A DNA stretch of 64,000 nt, from contig NZ_JBIFFV010000010.1 in NCBI RefSeq assembly GCF_043557345.1, positions 86,908 to 150,907 of the forward strand. Reading direction: 5' to 3'. The notes below the pieces were generated by a model. That model made no database searches, was not told the origin of the DNA, and worked only from the letters and a program-made list of their open reading frames with translations. Position numbers and translations under genes: made by a program. How positions within the stretch are numbered: the stretch's first letter is position 1; each line of letters opens with the position of its first letter. Of this stretch, positions 26,696 through 35,902 are shown in pieces. Source of the stretch: Sulfitobacter sp043557345. Its GTDB lineage: Bacteria > Pseudomonadota > Alphaproteobacteria > Rhodobacterales > Rhodobacteraceae.

Positions 26696-27381
26696 CCAAG
26701 CACCTCGGCCACCCATTCCGGCACGGTCTGGCTGGCTGGCCCGATGCGATGTTCGGCGAACTGATTGCCCACGGCGGAACGTTCGAGGTTGAACTCAATC
26801 GTATGCGCCCCGGCGCGGCGGGCCTCAGCGACGAAACCGGCGGCGGGATAGACATTGCCCGAGGTGCCGATGGCGGCAAAGATATCCGCCTCGGCCAGGT
26901 GATCGAAAAGCGCATCCATCTCATAGGGCATCTCACCGAACCAGACGATATCGGGCCGCGCGGCGGGGGCGCCGCAGGCGGGGCAGGGATCACCCGGGGC
27001 CATGACCATGGGCGCGGGCCAACGATGATCGCAAGCGGCGCAAAGCGCGCCTTTGAGCGCGCCATGCATATGCATGACCTTTTGCGAGCCGCCCTGTTCG
27101 TGCAGATCGTCGACGTTTTGGGTAATCACCACCACCTCGCCGTCCAATTCGGCCTCCAGCCGGGCGAGGGCGCGATGCGCGGCGTTGGGGGCCACTTCGG
27201 CGGCCTGCGCGCGGCGGGCGTTGTAGAAGTCGACCACCAGTTTGGGGTTGCGGGCGAAACCTTCGGGCGTGGCCACATCTTCGACCCGGTGCTGCGCCCA
27301 GAGGCCATCGGAGGCGCGGAAGGTCTCAAGCCCGCTTTCGGCAGAGATGCCCGCGCCGGTGAGGATCACGATCTTGGTCAT
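26683..27381 (-). CDS. cobB: NAD-dependent protein deacylase, sirtuin class III
   Basis: 232 residues from MTKIVILTGAGISAESG at 27381. The NAD-binding GAGIS and TQNVDDLHEQGG, the catalytic HMHGA histidine, and two zinc Cys pairs (CAACD and CPAC) are present. The LWAQHRVEDVATPEGF segment is the class III (SIRT5/CobB-like) type that accepts succinyl as well as acetyl lysine. It removes acyl groups from protein lysines, producing O-acyl-ADP-ribose. It lies 7 bases downstream of the LysR gene on the same strand. Confidence 0.92.
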   Translation of the reverse strand: MTKIVILTGAGISAESGLETFRASDGLWAQHRVEDVATPEGFARNPKLVVDFYNARRAQAAEVAPNAAHRALARLEAELDGEVVVITQNVDDLHEQGGSQKVMHMHGALKGALCAACDHRWPAPMVMAPGDPCPACGAPAARPDIVWFGEMPYEMDALFDHLAEADIFAAIGTSGNVYPAAGFVAEARRAGAHTIEFNLERSAVGNQFAEHRIGPASQTVPEWVAEVLGARR

Positions 27382-27388
27382 GGGGGGA

Positions 27389-28384
27389 TTATTCTCCGAT
27401 CGGGGCCGTGTCTTCAAGCAGGTGAAAGCCCTCGGCCAGCCAGGGCAATTGCGCGATGGCGGGGGCGATCATATGGGTCTGCATCAACTGCCGCAGGGTT
27501 TGAGCAATGTCGCGCGGCACCGGGCCGGACCATTCAGCCCCCGCAAAGAGCGAGATGGTGCGCGCAGGCGGTTGGGCCTGTGCCGCTGCGGGCAGGGGAT
27601 GCGCGGCGAGGCGTTCGTGGAAGCGCGCGGCGCGCATATAGCCCAAGGGCGTGGTCACCGCCCAGCCGATGCCGCGCGCCACCATGGCCATCAGCGCCAG
27701 ATGGCTGCCAATCTCAAAACGGGCGGGCAGGTCGTGGCCCTCGGATGCAAGATGCGCCTCGATCTGCCGCGCGATCAACTGATCGGCGGCATAGCGCAGG
27801 AAGGGCAGGTCGGTATCGCCGCGCAGCAGGGCGTCGGGGTCGGCGGAGGTGCCCGCGGGGGTGATGAGGATAAAGGGATCGCGGGCCAGCGGGTATTCCA
27901 AAACCCCCGCCATCGGCCCGTCGATCTGCGCCGATAGCGCCATATGCAGGCTTTTGTCGCGCAGCGCCTTGGCCAATTCATTGCTGCCTGCGGTGATCAT
28001 CCGAAAGCGGCATCCGGTCAGGCTGTCGCCAAGGATCGTGGCTAGGCGCGGGGTCAGGTCATCGTCGAAATCGTCGATCACACCAAGGTTCAGCGCCTCC
28101 AAATGGGCCAGATCCATCACCGTGACTTCGCTCTGCGCTAGGCGCAATTCGCCGAGCGCCTGCTCGGCGCGGCGCAGAAACATCTGCCCGGCTGGGGTCA
28201 GCCGCATGGGGCGGCGGGTGTGGTCGACCAGTTCCGCGCCGATGGCGGATTCGAGGTTGCGCATCTGCTGGCTGACGGCGGGCTGGCTGAGCCCCGTGGC
28301 CTCGGCCGCCTGCGCCACCGACCCGCTTCGCGCCAACGCTTCAAACACTTCGATGCCCCGCAGGGTGATGCCCTTGTTCAGCAT
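27389..28384 (-). CDS. LysR family transcriptional regulator
   Basis: 331 residues. The N-terminal winged helix (GIEVFEALARSGSVAQAAEATGLSQPAVSQQMRNLESAIG) is a textbook LysR DNA-binding domain, followed by the two-lobed effector domain. It is divergent from the nitrilase-family gene with a 163-base gap, the usual arrangement for a LysR and its target, and is followed closely by the sirtuin gene. Effector unknown. Confidence 0.9.
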   Translation of the reverse strand: MLNKGITLRGIEVFEALARSGSVAQAAEATGLSQPAVSQQMRNLESAIGAELVDHTRRPMRLTPAGQMFLRRAEQALGELRLAQSEVTVMDLAHLEALNLGVIDDFDDDLTPRLATILGDSLTGCRFRMITAGSNELAKALRDKSLHMALSAQIDGPMAGVLEYPLARDPFILITPAGTSADPDALLRGDTDLPFLRYAADQLIARQIEAHLASEGHDLPARFEIGSHLALMAMVARGIGWAVTTPLGYMRAARFHERLAAHPLPAAAQAQPPARTISLFAGAEWSGPVPRDIAQTLRQLMQTHMIAPAIAQLPWLAEGFHLLEDTAPIGE

Positions 28385-28547
28385 ATGGTCCCATCTCTTT
28401 CGGAACTTGTGAAACCATGGACAGGTCAGGTCAAGCCTTTGCCCAAGCGAGCGGCAGCCTCTCGGGCGTTTTCATGAAAGCGGTGCTGCTTGTCTTGAAG
28501 CCAGCGGCAAAGCTGCGCAGACTGCGCGGAAACTAGGAGCCATTCAA

Positions 28548-29423
28548 ATGAAGATCGCCACAGCCGCCTATCCGCTCGATGTTCTGACATCATGGGCGCA
28601 ATACGAAGACAAACTGGCCCATTGGGTCGCCGAGGCGGCGGTGCAGGGGGCGGAACTGCTGGTTTTTCCTGAATACGCCGCGATGGAACTGGCCACGCTC
28701 GACGGGGCCGAGGTGGCGGGCGATTTGGAACGGTCGCTTTTTGCGGTGTCGGACAAGCTTGAGGAGGCGGACCGGCTGCATGTTAAGCTCGCCGCCGAGC
28801 ATAACGTGCATATCGTGGCAGGCTCCGGCCCCGCCGCGACCGAGAGCCGACCCGTGAACCGCGCCCGGCTGATCACGCCCGCGGGGCAGGTCGGGGTGCA
28901 GGACAAGCAGATCATGACCCGTTTTGAGCGTGAGGAATGGGGCGTGATCGGGGGCAATGCGCTTCAGGTCTTTGACACGGCGATCGGCAAGATTGGGATT
29001 CTCATCTGCTATGACAGCGAGTTTCCCCTGCTGGGCCGCGCGCTGGCAGAATGCGATGTGATTTGCGTGCCCAGTGTAACCGAAACGCTCGCGGGCTATT
29101 GGCGGGTGCGCATCGGCTCCATGGCGCGGGCGCTTGAGAATCAGTGCATTACCGCCATGTCATCGGTCGTCGGCAAGGCCGATTGGTCCAACGCTCTTGG
29201 CCAATCCTATGGCGCGGGCGGGATTTTCTGCCCCCCGGATCGGGGCTTCCCGCCCACGGGGATTTTGGGCCTGCGCGAGGTCAACGCCCCCGGCTGGACC
29301 GTGGCCGACGCCGATTTGGCGCAGGTCGCCGAGGTGCGCGCGGATGGCATCGTGCTCAACCGAAGGGACTGGCAAGACCAGATTGGCCGCGACGGAAAGG
29401 CGATAAACGTCGCTTTGCGCTGA
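28548..29423 (+). CDS. Carbon-nitrogen hydrolase (nitrilase superfamily)
   Basis: 291 residues with AGGAG before the ATG. The catalytic triad is complete: Glu in FPEYAAMEL, Lys in VQDKQIMTRFE and Cys in ILICYDSEFPL. Members are amidases, carbamoylases or omega-amidases; the substrate cannot be read from sequence. The divergent LysR gene probably controls it. Confidence 0.88.
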   Translation: MKIATAAYPLDVLTSWAQYEDKLAHWVAEAAVQGAELLVFPEYAAMELATLDGAEVAGDLERSLFAVSDKLEEADRLHVKLAAEHNVHIVAGSGPAATESRPVNRARLITPAGQVGVQDKQIMTRFEREEWGVIGGNALQVFDTAIGKIGILICYDSEFPLLGRALAECDVICVPSVTETLAGYWRVRIGSMARALENQCITAMSSVVGKADWSNALGQSYGAGGIFCPPDRGFPPTGILGLREVNAPGWTVADADLAQVAEVRADGIVLNRRDWQDQIGRDGKAINVALR

Positions 29424-29504
29424 ATCCCCCTTGAAAAAGCGCGAAAATGCGCCCATTTAAGCCTGCGCCCTCGTTTTGGAGGGTTTTGTGCTCAAGGAGA
29501 GACC

Positions 29505-29723
29505 ATGGCCAAGGAAGATACGCTCGAATTTCCCGGTGTCGTGAAGGAACTCCTGCCTAACGCGACGTTTCGGGTCGAGCTGGAAAACGGCCATGAGATC
29601 ATCGCGCATACGGCAGGCAAGATGCGGAAAAACCGCATCCGTGTTCTGGCTGGCGACAAGGTTCAGGTGGAAATGACACCCTATGATTTGACCAAGGGTC
29701 GGATCAACTATCGCTTCAAGTAA
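29505..29723 (+). CDS. infA: Translation initiation factor IF-1
   Basis: 72 residues, one OB fold (MAKEDTLEFPGVVKELLPNATF, ending RINYRFK). AAGGAGAGA precedes the ATG. A possible promoter is TTGAAA (29431) and ATTTAA (29455). IF-1 binds the 30S A site during initiation. It is followed by maf, RNase E/G and yacG, a conserved alphaproteobacterial order. Confidence 0.97.
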   Translation: MAKEDTLEFPGVVKELLPNATFRVELENGHEIIAHTAGKMRKNRIRVLAGDKVQVEMTPYDLTKGRINYRFK

Positions 29724-29812
29724 GCGGCACCGCGTTCGCGCGTTGCGCGGCGCAGGCGGGGCCGTGCGCGGCCCCGACCGGGCCGCCGGCCTCAGGCAAA
29801 GAGGCCCATAAG

Positions 29813-30391
29813 ATGCAATTCATTCTTGGATCAGGATCGCCGCGCCGGCTGGAGCTTTTGGCCCAGATCGGCGTGACCCCCGATGCCATTCGCGCCCCCG
29901 ACATTGACGAGACGCCCCATAAGGCCGAACTGCCACGCCCCTATTGCGCCCGTATGGCGCGCGAGAAAGTGGCGGCGGTGCCCGCGGGTGCGGATGACAT
30001 CGTGCTCTGCGCCGATACCACTGTGGCGCTTGGCCGGCGCATCCTTGGCAAGCCCGAGGATGAGGCCGAGGCCGAAGCCTTTTTGCGGCTGATGTCGGGC
30101 CGTCGGCATAAGGTGGTCACCGCCGTCGCCGTCAAGCGCGGCGAGAAGTTGTGGCAGCGGGATGTGCAAAGCAGCGTGAAGATGAAATCCCTGTCCGAGC
30201 CTGAGATTCGCCGCTACCTCGCTACCGGCGATTGGCGCGGCAAGGCGGGCGGCTACGGCATTCAGGGCCCCGCGGGCGCGTTGATCCCTTGGATCAGCGG
30301 GTCATTCACTGCAATCGTCGGCCTGCCATTGGCTGAGGCTGCGAACCTGCTGCAAGCGGCAGGCTACCCATTTGACGGAAGGACGCCATGA
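29813..30391 (+). CDS. maf: Maf family nucleotide pyrophosphatase
   Basis: 192 residues. FILGSGSPRRLELLAQIG is the N-terminal phosphate-binding loop, then DIDET, ADTTVALGRRILGKP and GDWRGKAGGYGIQGPAG follow as in Maf/YhdE. The family hydrolyses dTTP/UTP or modified pyrimidine nucleotides, and some members affect septum formation. The stop overlaps the next ATG (ATGA at 30388). Confidence 0.92.
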   Translation: MQFILGSGSPRRLELLAQIGVTPDAIRAPDIDETPHKAELPRPYCARMAREKVAAVPAGADDIVLCADTTVALGRRILGKPEDEAEAEAFLRLMSGRRHKVVTAVAVKRGEKLWQRDVQSSVKMKSLSEPEIRRYLATGDWRGKAGGYGIQGPAGALIPWISGSFTAIVGLPLAEAANLLQAAGYPFDGRTP

Positions 30392-31422
30392 AGGGCCGTA
30401 CGATCATTCTCGACCATCTCGGTGATATCGAAGCCGCCGCCCTGATGGTGGACGGCAAACTTGACGATTTTCTGATCGACAGCCACGGGCCGCGTGTCGG
30501 CACCGTGTACCGCGCGGTTGCGGATCGTCCGGTGAAGGGGCAGGGGGGCATGTTCCTCAAGACCCCCGATGGCGCGGCGTTTCTGCGCCAGATCAAGGGG
30601 CTGGCCCCCGGGCAGACGATTCTCGTGCAGGTCTCGGGCCATGCCGAGCCGGGCAAGGCGATCCCGGTGACCAATAAGCTGCTCTTCAAATCGCGCTATG
30701 CCATCGTGACGCCGGATGCGCCGGGGCTGAACATCTCGCGCTCGATCAAGGACGAGGAAGAGCGCGACCGGCTGCTGGAAATCGCCCATGAGGTTGCGGG
30801 CGGCGCCGATCTGGGCCTGATCCTGCGGTCCTCCTGCGCTGGTGCCGATGCCGAGGATATCGCCGAGGATATCGCCAATATGCTGAGCTTGGCGGATACC
30901 GTGGCCAATGATGACGGGCAGCGGATGGAGGTGCTGAGCGAAGGTGACGGTCCGCATCTGCTTGCCTGGCGCGACTGGACCGCGCCGGCCGAGGTGGTGA
31001 CCGAGGCTGGCGGCTTTGACGACCACGGCATTCTGGAAGAGCTCGACCGTGTGGCCTTGGCGCAGGTGCCGCTGGGGGGCGGCGCGTCGATCTTTGTGGA
31101 GCCGACGCGCGCGCTGGTGGCCGTTGATGTAAATACCGGCAACGATGCCTCGCTCGCCGCCGGGGTGAAGGCGAATATGGCCTGCGCCAAAGCGCTGCCA
31201 CGTGCCCTGCGCCTGCGCGGGCTGGGCGGGCAGATCACGCTTGACCTAGCGCCGATGCCCAAGAAGGATCGCCGGACGTTTGAAAGCGCCCTGCGCGCCG
31301 CTTTCCGCGCCGACGATGTGGATACGACGCTGGTCGGCTGGACCCCACTGGGCCATTACGAGTTGCAACGCAAACGCGCCCGCCCGGTTCTGGCGGAGGT
31401 GCTGGCAGGGGCAGGCCAATGA
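30388..31422 (+). CDS. Short ribonuclease E/G family protein
   Basis: 344 residues. The region aligns by eye with the RNase E/G catalytic core: an S1-like start, NKLLFKSRYAIV, and VAVDVNTGNDAS with the first metal-binding aspartate, followed by LRLRGLGGQITLDLAP. The usual second acidic site (IDFIDM in E. coli RNase E) reads LDLAPM, so one aspartate seems replaced by proline, and the protein ends before the zinc-link CPxC. The role may therefore be altered. Coupled to maf (ATGA) and to yacG (ATGA at 31419). Confidence 0.8.
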   Translation: MKGRTIILDHLGDIEAAALMVDGKLDDFLIDSHGPRVGTVYRAVADRPVKGQGGMFLKTPDGAAFLRQIKGLAPGQTILVQVSGHAEPGKAIPVTNKLLFKSRYAIVTPDAPGLNISRSIKDEEERDRLLEIAHEVAGGADLGLILRSSCAGADAEDIAEDIANMLSLADTVANDDGQRMEVLSEGDGPHLLAWRDWTAPAEVVTEAGGFDDHGILEELDRVALAQVPLGGGASIFVEPTRALVAVDVNTGNDASLAAGVKANMACAKALPRALRLRGLGGQITLDLAPMPKKDRRTFESALRAAFRADDVDTTLVGWTPLGHYELQRKRARPVLAEVLAGAGQ

Positions 31423-31610
31423 GCTGCCCGATCTGCAAAGCCGAAACCGTCAAGGCGCATCGCCCCTTCTGCTCGCGCCGCTGCGCCGACATTGATCTGG
31501 GCCGCTGGTTCAACGGCAGCTACGCCGTCCCCTCGCGTGACCCCGAAGACGTGGAAGCCGCCATCGACGCCGCCGAAGCGGCACAAGACCACCCCGCAAA
31601 GCCCCATTAA
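31419..31610 (+). CDS. yacG: DNA gyrase inhibitor YacG
   Basis: 63 residues. Zinc-binding CPIC (residues 3-6) and FCSRRCADIDLGRWFNGSYAVP define YacG; in E. coli it binds GyrB and blocks DNA binding. Start overlaps the RNase stop. The acidic alanine-rich tail is variable in the family. Last gene before tRNA-Phe. Confidence 0.93.
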   Translation: MSCPICKAETVKAHRPFCSRRCADIDLGRWFNGSYAVPSRDPEDVEAAIDAAEAAQDHPAKPH

Positions 31611-31664
31611 TACAGGGAAATTTGCGTTTTTTGAAAAGAAGTGGGTTTCAGGGCAAAATGGGGC

Positions 31665-31693
31665 TGGACACCCCGCGCCACAGGTCCTAGAAC
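31665..31693 (+). promoter_or_regulatory. Candidate promoter of tRNA-Phe
   Basis: TGGACA (31665-31670), 17-base spacer, TAGAAC (31688-31693). The expected start near 31700 lies 25 bases before the mature tRNA. Confidence 0.5.
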
Positions 31694-31725
31694 CCGCTCA
31701 CCCGACCTCGAAAGAGGTGACCCGT

Positions 31726-31800
31726 GCCCGGGTAGCTCAGGGGTAGAGCAGTGGATTGAAAATCCTCGTGTCGGTGGTTCGATTCCGCCCCCGGGCACCA
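31726..31800 (+). tRNA. tRNA-Phe (GAA)
   Basis: 75 bases with encoded CCA. The acceptor stem GCCCGGG/CCCGGGC, D arm, anticodon loop TTGAAAA (anticodon GAA) and T arm GGTGGTTCGATTCCGCC are present; the anticodon stem has one T-T mismatch. Its 3' end is the insertion site of the genomic island and forms attL. Confidence 0.97.
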
Positions 31801-31804
31801 TTTT
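31783..31804 (+). repeat. attL: tRNA-Phe 3' end, 22-bp direct repeat
   Basis: 22 bases covering the T-arm side, acceptor stem, CCA and TTTT are repeated exactly at 62015-62036. A direct repeat of a tRNA 3' end flanking an integrase gene is the mark of tyrosine-integrase insertion. Confidence 0.93.
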
Positions 31805-32208
31805 GCGATATATGAAAGTTGTTAAGTGGTTGGGAAAAAACCTATTTTTGCGTTTCTCTGCTCTTACTGTCTCATTTTTTGTATCACATTTTGTATCACA
31901 TTTGTTCCGTCAACGCTCTTGGGATGTTGCTACCGAGAGCAAGAATTGCACTTCTTGCATCTGTGACAACCCCTAGCTGTCAGCGCCTATGTGAGAGATT
32001 AGTGGGGGCTCCAAGAATCTATGAAAACCCCAATAGAATAGGGATTGGAGGGTACCACATTCTGCCGAACGCAGGGCAATGCGCTCAATGAGTTGCAACA
32101 GAAGTGTACCACGGGAGACAGGATCCTGGTGGGTGAGCTCAGCTATTTTTTGCCTGGTGCTGAGATCTATGTGTTAGCTGGGGGTGCGGACAAAAACTTG
32201 GACTGTTT
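31805..32208. other. Non-coding left end of the island with paired TGTATCACA repeats
   Basis: No convincing gene in these 404 bases; the short open frames have no family features. TGTATCACA occurs at 31880-31888 and 31892-31900 (12-base period). The same tandem pair, in the same orientation and period, is found near the right end. Confidence 0.6.
31880..31900 (+). repeat. Left TGTATCACA tandem pair (candidate integrase arm site)
   Basis: Two copies of TGTATCACA with a 3-base spacer, 80 bases inside attL. The matching right-end pair is at 61890-61910. Confidence 0.6.
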
Positions 32209-33130
32209 TCACGGTGTAAGGCCGAGGCTCTTACTGTATTCGATCGGGCTTCTACCACCAAGGGACAACTTGATGCGTGTTTCGTTGTACCAGCGGATGT
32301 GGGCATCAACCTCGTCAATAAACTGGGCCACGGTGAAGGCTTGCCAATCGCGATTATAGAAGAACTCAGTCTTCAGGCTTCCGAAGAAGCCTTCACATGC
32401 GGCATTGTCCCGCTAACTCGCCTTTCTTGACATCGAACGAACGAGCTTTGCTGCCTCGATACGTTCCAGCCAGCCCGGCCAGCGATAGTGCCTCCGCGAT
32501 CGCTGTGGACGATGGGCCGCACTTCGCTGTCAGCGATGGTCTCTACCGCTGCATCAAGCATTGTGTTTACGAGATCGGCATCCAGTCTGGTCCCTATGGT
32601 CCAACTTAAGACCAGGCCGTCGAAGCAATCAATGATTGGGGAAAGATAGACTTTTCCCGCTCGGATGTGGAACTCGGTGATATCGGTCAGCCACTTCTCG
32701 TTTGGCGCTGCCGCCTGGAATTTTCGGTTGATGATATTCTCCGGCGCAGGACTAATCTCACCCAGATATGAGCTGTAACGTCGGCGCTTCGGCTTTGGGA
32801 CGATCAAAGCTTCCTGCTTCATCAGGCGCCGCACCACTTTTTCGGAGATCGAGATAGAGTCCCGCGTCATATATGCTTTGAGGCGACGGTAGCCGTAGCA
32901 GCGATGGTTGCTTTCGAAAGCCTCCTTCATGGCCTGTCGAATGGGAAGATACTTATCTCCCTGTTTCATACGAGCTCTCTCTTCCTGAAGTACGACGCGG
33001 TGATGCACGAAGTGCGCAATCACCGTGCCACAGTGAGATTGCTTACGCAGAATAGCGAAGCGCGCCCAATTGCAGAGTTTGGATTTTTTGATTCTGAGAA
33101 AGGCATCCCCCTGAGCCTAAGCGCAACCGG
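32209..33130 (-). pseudogene. IS3-family transposase remnant (OrfB-like)
   Basis: The main frame (33023 down to 32373) encodes an IS3-type integrase core: HHRVVLQEERARMKQ, HRCYGYRRL, NEKWLTDITEFHI (first Asp) and IVHSDRGG (second Asp). After that the frame is lost. The rest continues in another frame as HYRWPGWLERIEAAK, hits an in-frame stop, then CEGFFGSLKTEFFYNRDW (catalytic Glu region) to a stop at 32209. So the gene carries a frameshift and a nonsense codon and no intact OrfA is seen. Confidence 0.8.
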
Positions 33131-33487
33131 ACTGGGTTGATCCAGCATTTATTGCGCGCATTACTAACGTCTAATATGGCCCGATCATGCAGACGTACTC
33201 AACACTAACCACCATTCCGGGAAGCCCGTTTTTAAGTATAGCAGCCCTTGGCTAATCCGCAGCCAAAGTCTGCAATCGCCCCTCTATACGGGAGCTGTAG
33301 AGGGCGAACGACGTTTGCGGACACCTTCGCTTTGAGCTAGGCCATACGCCAAGTCCCGCAACTTCTTGCCAGGACAAGATCTGCTTGCTGCGCGGCAGCG
33401 AGCCCAGTTTGACCGTAAGCGTTGGCCCGGGGTCACGTTGTAGGGTGTGATCCGGGCTGCGAGAACGAACGCATTTTATGACGGGGA

Positions 33488-33907
33488 GTGCGTTTCGCAA
33501 TGTGCGCTACAAATTCGTTTCTCAGATCGCTTGGCGTCGAGATTTATGCGTCCGGCCATCGCCGTTGGTCGGATACCGCAAAGGCCCAGGCGGTGGCGGA
33601 GACGCTTGAGGTCGGTGCAACGGTGAACGCTGTTGCTAAGCGATATGGCATCCTTCCGAACCAACTATCGGCCTGGCGTCGACAGGCCAAGCAAGGAAAG
33701 CTGTTGCTACCCGCGCCGGATGCCGACGCGCCGCTCTTCGCTCCACTGGTGGTCTCTGCTGGGCCGGAAGAGGCCACAGAAGCTCTGACTGTTCCGAATG
33801 AGGCGATCAGATTGATCTTTGGAGAGATCGCCATCGAGCTGCCGCTGCAGACATCTGCCTCTCGGATTGTAGAGATCGCCCACGCGCTTGATGCTTCTTC
33901 ATGCTGA
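33488..33907 (+). CDS. tnpA: IS66 accessory protein TnpA
   Basis: 139 residues from a GTG at 33488 (an in-frame ATG at 33500 is the alternative). Residues 25-60 form a helix-turn-helix of the transposase-8 type (RRWSDTAKAQAVAETLEVGATVNAVAKRYGILPNQLSAWRRQ). A variable tail follows. Probably binds the element's ends; needed with TnpB for IS66 transposition. Its stop overlaps the tnpB start. Confidence 0.85.
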   Translation: MRFAMCATNSFLRSLGVEIYASGHRRWSDTAKAQAVAETLEVGATVNAVAKRYGILPNQLSAWRRQAKQGKLLLPAPDADAPLFAPLVVSAGPEEATEALTVPNEAIRLIFGEIAIELPLQTSASRIVEIAHALDASSC

Positions 33908-34254
33908 TGCCATCGCAAGGCGTTCGGATATTGGTTGCGACGCGGCCGGTGGACTTCCGTAAAGGACGCGATGGATTGGCTTCGATGGTGCAGTCGGCAT
34001 TGGCCCAAGACCCCTTTACCGGAACAGTCTTTGTATTCCGCGCCAAACGGGCCGACAGGATGAAGATTTTGTTCTGGGACGGCAGCGGGCTCGTGATGAC
34101 CTACAAGCGACTTGAGGAGAACAGCTTCATTTGGCCCGCCATTCGAGATGGCGTGATCACCTTGAACCGCCCCCAATTCGAGGCGCTTTTTGCAGGGCTG
34201 GACTGGCGCCGGGTGCGCTCTTTAGAACCCCGCAGACCGGCTGCGGCAGAGTGA
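33901..34254 (+). CDS. tnpB: IS66 accessory protein TnpB
   Basis: 117 residues; start at the ATG at 33901 or the in-frame ATG at 33907, both overlapping tnpA. Conserved IS66 Orf2 pattern: VRILVATRPVDFRKGRDGL, FVFRAKRADRMKILFWDGSG, YKRLEENSFIWP. Function in transposition is accessory and not defined at the molecular level. Confidence 0.9.
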   Translation: MLMPSQGVRILVATRPVDFRKGRDGLASMVQSALAQDPFTGTVFVFRAKRADRMKILFWDGSGLVMTYKRLEENSFIWPAIRDGVITLNRPQFEALFAGLDWRRVRSLEPRRPAAAE

Positions 34255-34309
34255 CTCGGAGGCGCAAAAGGCCTGCCCATTTGGGCGTAAATCAAGCTAT
34301 ACTCCGGGC

Positions 34310-35902
34310 ATGTCCGACCTGCCGCCCATCGATATATCTGCCATCCCCGAGAGCCAGCGTGAAGCTGTCTTGGCGGTGCTGCGCGAGAACAAATCGCTGA
34401 AGCAAGAGACGACCGGGCTACAAACCAAAACATCTGAGCTGGAAGTTTTGGTTAAGCGTCTGGAGCACCTCATTGCCGAGCTCAAGAACGCCACACATGG
34501 CAAGCGCTCGGAGAAGTTAAGCGAGGATGAACGGCAGCTGGCTTTTGAAGACCTTGAAGTTGCCGTCGCTGAAGTTGAGACTCAGCAAGCTGAGCAGACC
34601 TCCTCAGAGGCACGGCCTCGCAAAGCTGCCCGGCGCAATCGTGGCAATCTTCCCGTAGGCCTCCCGCGGGTTGAGCGGGTGGTCGAGCCTCAGAGTTTGA
34701 ACTGCCCCTGCGGGTGTGGCGAGATGCACCGTATAGGTGAAGACCGCACCGAGCGGCTGGATATCATTCCAGCGCAGCTACGTGTCATCGTCACTGTTCG
34801 CCCCAAATATGCTTGCCGTTCCTGCGCCGAAGGTATCACGCAGGCCCCGGCTCTTGCGCATCTGATCGAAGGCGGGTTGCCGACTGAGGGCGCCATCGCA
34901 CATGTGCTTGTCAGCAAATTCTCAGACCACTTGCCGTTGTATCGTCAAAGCCAAATCCTTGCCCGCTCCGGCATCGATATCCACCGCAGCACTTTGGCCG
35001 ATTGGGTGGGCACAGCGGCTTTCCATCTGAGCCCTGTCGTGGACCGCTTGGCTGAGCATGTAAAGAAGTCCGGCAAGCTATTTATGGATGAGACAACGGT
35101 CCCCGTTCTGGACCCGGGTCGAGGCCGCACGAAGACAGGATACCTTTGGGCACTGGCGCGCGATGACCGAGGATGGGGTGGAGATGATCCGCCAGGCGTT
35201 GTCTTCACCTATGCCCCGGGTCGTGCAGGGCAGAATGCAGAGCAGATATTGCAGGGCTTTGACGGCACTCTGCAACTGGACGGCTATGCTGGCTACAACC
35301 GACTGACGCGCCCGTCGCGGAAAGGTGGCGCGCCGATCACTGTCGCGTATTGTTGGGCACACGCACGCCGCAAGCTGAAAGAGGTCTTTGATCGAGACGG
35401 CTCAGAGATCGCCGCAGAAGGGCTGCGTCGGATCGCAGAGTTCTACCGCATTGAAAGCGAGATCCGTGGGATGGGTCCGGGTCAGCGCCTCTCGGCACGT
35501 CAGACCCGCACGGCACCATTGATGGCAGAGTTCGGCGAGTGGCTTCAGAGCCAACGGCGCCGGATCTCCTCGAAGTCCCGCCTCGGCGAGAAGTTGACCT
35601 ATATCCATCGGCAATGGAGCGGGCTGCAGACCTTCCTGCACGACGGCCGGGTCGAGATCGACTCCAATGCAGTCGAGAACCTGATCCGCCCAATTGCATT
35701 AACGCGAAAGAATGCGCTTTTTGCCGGTCACGACGAAGGTGGCCACGCCTGGGGCCGCATCGCATCTCTCATAGCGACTGCGAAGGTCAATGATGTCGAA
35801 CCGTTCGCATACCTCAAAGCGACCCTTGAAGCGATTGCGTCAGGTTATCGGGCCAATCGCATCGATGATCTTCTTCCGTGGAATTTCCAGCCGTCAAGCT
35901 GA
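34310..35902 (+). CDS. tnpC: IS66 transposase TnpC
   Basis: 530 residues. An N-terminal leucine-zipper-like coiled coil (25-65) is followed by a zinc-binding part (CPCGCGEMHRIGED...CRSC). The DDE nuclease core shows MDETTVPVLDPGRG (first Asp), LDGYAGYNRL, YCWAHARRKLKEV and the C-terminal EIDSNAVENLIRPIALTRKN. All key residues are present and the frame is intact. It cuts and joins the IS ends. Confidence 0.93.
   Translation: MSDLPPIDISAIPESQREAVLAVLRENKSLKQETTGLQTKTSELEVLVKRLEHLIAELKNATHGKRSEKLSEDERQLAFEDLEVAVAEVETQQAEQTSSEARPRKAARRNRGNLPVGLPRVERVVEPQSLNCPCGCGEMHRIGEDRTERLDIIPAQLRVIVTVRPKYACRSCAEGITQAPALAHLIEGGLPTEGAIAHVLVSKFSDHLPLYRQSQILARSGIDIHRSTLADWVGTAAFHLSPVVDRLAEHVKKSGKLFMDETTVPVLDPGRGRTKTGYLWALARDDRGWGGDDPPGVVFTYAPGRAGQNAEQILQGFDGTLQLDGYAGYNRLTRPSRKGGAPITVAYCWAHARRKLKEVFDRDGSEIAAEGLRRIAEFYRIESEIRGMGPGQRLSARQTRTAPLMAEFGEWLQSQRRRISSKSRLGEKLTYIHRQWSGLQTFLHDGRVEIDSNAVENLIRPIALTRKNALFAGHDEGGHAWGRIASLIATAKVNDVEPFAYLKATLEAIASGYRANRIDDLLPWNFQPSS

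Noticed and set aside
31819..32091. 90-codon frame at the island's left end
   Set aside because: No ribosome binding site or family features; overlaps the repeat pair and another frame equally poor.
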